Shown here: piece by piece, positions 61,857 to 64,000 of the stretch
Layout: each line of letters starts with the position of its first letter
Numbering within the stretch: position 1 is the first letter of the stretch
NCBI GenBank assembly: GCA_944739405.2
Contig: OX123182.2
Span: 94,356,051 to 94,420,050, forward strand
Source of the DNA: Euclidia mi
Lineage: Eukaryota; Arthropoda; Insecta; Lepidoptera; Erebidae
Direction: 5' to 3'
Length of the DNA: 64,000 nucleotides
The notes under the pieces: generated by a model
Told to the model about the DNA's origin: nothing
Seen by the model: the letters and a program-made list of their open reading frames with translations, nothing else
Databases searched by the model: none
Program-made: the position numbers and the translations under genes

Positions 61857-62000
61857 TTAAATTTTTTGGGTTCTGTACCTAAACAGAAAAAAATAGAACC
61901 GTATTGGATCACTTTGTTGTCCGTTTGTCTCACGGTCTTTAACGACCCTCTATTTGACGCGTGAAGTTAAAAAAAATATGCAGAAAAATTAAGCTACTGG
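61857..62000 (-). repeat. Fragment of the GGGTTCCGTAC repeat
   Basis: GGGTTCTGTACCTAAACAG and ATCACTTTGTTGTCCGTTTG match, in reverse, the end of the composite repeat at 53836-53904 (CAAACGGACAACAAAGTGAT-like). It is diverged and ends in A/T-rich sequence. Confidence 0.65.
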
Positions 62001-62419
62001 TTCAGGTGAGATATTTATGAAAGGGCTTGGTGCGCATATTTCGAAATATATCTAATTATTTAAACGACTCATACAATGTAATTTATGTTTAGAAATAAAA
62101 AATACAGTTCTCTTATCTATTAATATTGTTGGGCGATTCTGATTCGGACTTGTCCGGTTTAAAAAAATATATATTTTTTGCACCTTCTGTTTCTTTATTT
62201 ATTTCTTACTAACTATGACTCTGGAATAATAAATAGCTTGATCCACTGCTTTCAGTGGTTCTCCATATAGGTATTACGTTTCTCTCTGCCATCTTTTGAT
62301 TACGATTTTACTGAAAGCTTACTTCACTAATGGTGATGTTCTAGAAGTTGGTTGTGTGATGTGGCTAAAGTGTACCCCGATGTGATATTTTAGAGAAAGA
62401 AGAAGAAAACATTAATTAA

Positions 62420-62545
62420 GTAGTCATCATTATCAACCTTCTATAATAATTGTCCCACTGCTGGGCACGGGCCTCTTCTCACTATAAATCAGCGCAAGCA
62501 CCATAGTCCATACGCTGGCCAAGAGCAACACTCTCTTAGCAGAGT
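62420..62545 (-). repeat. LINE/SINE 3'-end fragment
   Basis: Reverse reading shows GAGGCCCGTGCCCAGCAGTG, GGACAATTATTATAGAAGG and TGATAATGATGAC, the CCAGCAGTGG-type tail. Confidence 0.65.
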
Positions 62546-62849
62546 TCATATGTATTTCGATAACATTATAAAGGACTTTCAGGCACGCAGATTTACTCAC
62601 GATATTTTGATTTACCGCAAATTAGCAAGCAATAATTTGTACTGGAATATGCATATAACTTTGAAAAGTGGATTCGAACCAGACTTATCCTGTAAAGCAG
62701 TCTGTCGGTTTCCCACTAGCATGTGCAAGTGATAATTAAATAGTACTTTAACACAAAATGTTCAAATGTGGCTCAAATTGTGAGCACGGAATTTAGGACA
62801 AAGTTTGCACTCTAAGTGTCAAATGCTATTTATTTAGGAAATAATTTCC

Positions 62850-62900
62850 CCTAGCGTATGTAAAGTCAATGGCTCGTCCATTGTCTTAGTATACGCTAGG
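62850..62900. repeat. Imperfect 51-bp hairpin
   Basis: CCTAGCGTATGTAAAGTCAATGG-like arm (62850-62872) pairs with 62879-62900 with about three mismatches around a short CTCGTC-type loop. It has microRNA-precursor-like geometry, but nothing else supports a small RNA. Confidence 0.6.
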
Positions 62901-62989
62901 AAAGCAATTTGCCAACATCATGCACTTCTTAGACACGGAATATGAAAATAAAGCACTTTAAATTTATATTTTACTAGCTTACCGTACTT

Positions 62990-63030
62990 CGTCCCGATAG
63001 CCGACCGTGTCGCCGGCTATCGGGACGAGC
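62990..63030. repeat. GC-rich hairpin
   Basis: CGTCCCGATAGCCG pairs with CGGCTATCGGGACG across a short CGTGTCG-like loop at about 62992-63029. It precedes a dispersed phrase (TCATCAAAATCCATTTAGTA) related to one at 27250. Confidence 0.75.
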
Positions 63031-63655
63031 CCGGGCCCATGTGCTATTCTTAGGAATAAGCTATCTATAATTATTACTACAGTTTCATCAAAATCCATTT
63101 AGTACATGAAAGAGTAATAAACTTTCATTAATCCATCTTCACAAAAACAAAAAGTAGTAAATCAAATGGATACCGAGTTTTAATCTCAGCTGCTTTGCAT
63201 TGCTATCCGGTGCCGATGGAATCACCAAATACTGAATAACAATGAAATAATCGAAGGCAGAAAACTTTTATCTCCATAAACTGGACCTTTAGGCCAGTAA
63301 CAGGACATCAAGGGTATTGAATCTCTATAAAGACTGAAGATCTTATTGACAACGTAGTCTCATACTGACGTGACTACCATTATAAGGATTGGAATCATAG
63401 GCTAATCATACGCCATGTGCTGCTAGTCATAATTTTATAAGCTTTGCTTTAAAGTACCTGGGATTGGAAAGGAGCAAAGGTACATTTTCGAAAAGTTTAA
63501 GGCACGGCGTGGGCGTGGATTCTACCTACCGTTGCAAAATCACAATACAATAAATGAACCGCTATAAATTTCCAATAAAAATGCAGACAATTTATTTATA
63601 TTATTAATAAAACAATTCAAAAAGAGGTAGCGCCGCGAAAACAATAATATTCTAC
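63031..63655. other. Unassigned DNA with a short dispersed repeat
   Basis: At 63057-63125 there is the AAGCTATCTATAATTATTAC, TTTCATCAAAATCC, CATGAAAGAGTAATAAAC phrase, an end of a common dispersed element also seen in diverged form at 27250-27300. Nothing else is recognisable. Confidence 0.5.
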
Positions 63656-63659
63656 CACA

Positions 63660-63726
63660 TACACACTACACACATCACCATCTAGTCCCAAGCTAAGCAG
63701 AGCTTGTGCTATGGGTACTAGATAAT

Positions 63727-63762
<36 letters not shown>

Positions 63763-63925
63763 TTTTTTTTTTGTAAATACATACATATTATACATAGAAA
63801 CACCCAGACCAAGACAAACATCCATGTTCATGCACACAAATGTTTGACTTGAGCGGGAATCGAACCCGTGACCTTCGGCGTAGCAGTCGCTTACACTCCC
63901 GCTGCGCCAACCGGTCGTCAAACAA
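63660..63925 (-). repeat. tRNA-headed SINE, second family, reverse copy
   Basis: On the minus strand the head GACGACCGGTTGGCGCAGCG, GGAGTGTAAGCGACTGCTAC, B box GGTTCGATTCC and a closing stem are followed by ATGAACATGGATGTTTGTCT, a (TA)n run (63728-63760) and CATTATCTAGTACCCATAGC to the TAGATGGTGATG end. It pairs with the copy at 55390-55650. The tRNA-like part is better preserved here. Confidence 0.87.
63728..63760. repeat. (TA)n microsatellite in the SINE
   Basis: About 16 TA units lie within the A/T tract of the SINE body; the homologous site at 55555-55580 has a shorter mixed run. Confidence 0.9.
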
Positions 63926-64000
63926 TGAAGTTCAGCTACTTAAAGTGACCATACACCAAGTAATCTATAAAACTACTCTACTTTTTAATCTCACCCGCAT

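Noticed and set aside
1..64000. CRISPR arrays, operons, prophage or other bacterial systems
   Set aside because: None seen; the repeat content is entirely eukaryotic transposable elements.

Overview
The window reads as repeat-dense DNA from a moth or butterfly (Lepidoptera). There is no operon structure and no convincing host gene. What it holds is eukaryotic transposable elements: LINEs, tRNA-headed SINEs with lepidopteran-style tails, mariner elements, a hAT-type MITE, and Gypsy, BEL/Pao and Copia LTR retrotransposons. A short TTAGG-type telomere-like motif fits an insect. Such density suggests heterochromatin, an old intron or a sex chromosome, but the sequence does not say which.

Left third (1-22380). 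A Gypsy reverse transcriptase fragment runs off the left edge. A near full-length LINE (699-5745, minus strand) has a 16-bp target duplication, and its ORF1 is split by a solo LTR (5044-5448). Then come a SINE, a 422-bp hAT-type MITE (6553-6974), and two pieces of an unusual reverse transcriptase (minus strand) separated by a GC-rich stem-loop-rich block (7889-8510). A complete Gypsy element (9730-18800, minus) has 5-bp duplications and nearly identical LTRs. It is itself invaded by a 3.7-kb terminal-inverted-repeat element (11575-15267), which carries a decayed mariner with a SINE inside, and by a solo LTR (16840-17622). A 5'-truncated LINE (21160-22380, plus) ends in the tail that the local SINEs also carry.

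Middle (22400-31840). An R1-type LINE (ORF1 with zinc knuckles; ORF2 with endonuclease and RT, broken by a stop and a frameshift) is followed by a 4.4-kb element with 28-bp terminal inverted repeats (27440-31836). That element has swallowed an RTE-like LINE fragment, a mariner, and a SINE that contains another SINE.

Right half (32192-54982). This is one BEL/Pao element in plus orientation. Its 5' LTR is whole. Its 3' LTR is cut into four pieces by (a) an 8.1-kb Gypsy element (38515-46614, minus; 4-bp TAGA duplication), itself broken by a 2.36-kb PIF/Harbinger-like element and a SINE; (b) a 7.3-kb composite repeat (46641-53904) with 305-310-bp tandem units, an OTU-protease/endonuclease remnant and an intact, apparently very young Copia element (49006-53364, identical LTRs, 1294-codon ORF); and (c) a second solo LTR of the family seen at 16840. 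The far right (54988-64000) holds SINEs, LINE remnants, a 1.24-kb inverted-repeat element with a 158-bp-arm palindrome, and AT-rich DNA without recognisable genes.

No cooperative gene system is visible. The interest lies in insertion order, modular SINE/LINE tails, palindromes and non-autonomous DNA transposons that look unclassified. The Copia polyprotein is the only long frame that looks functional.
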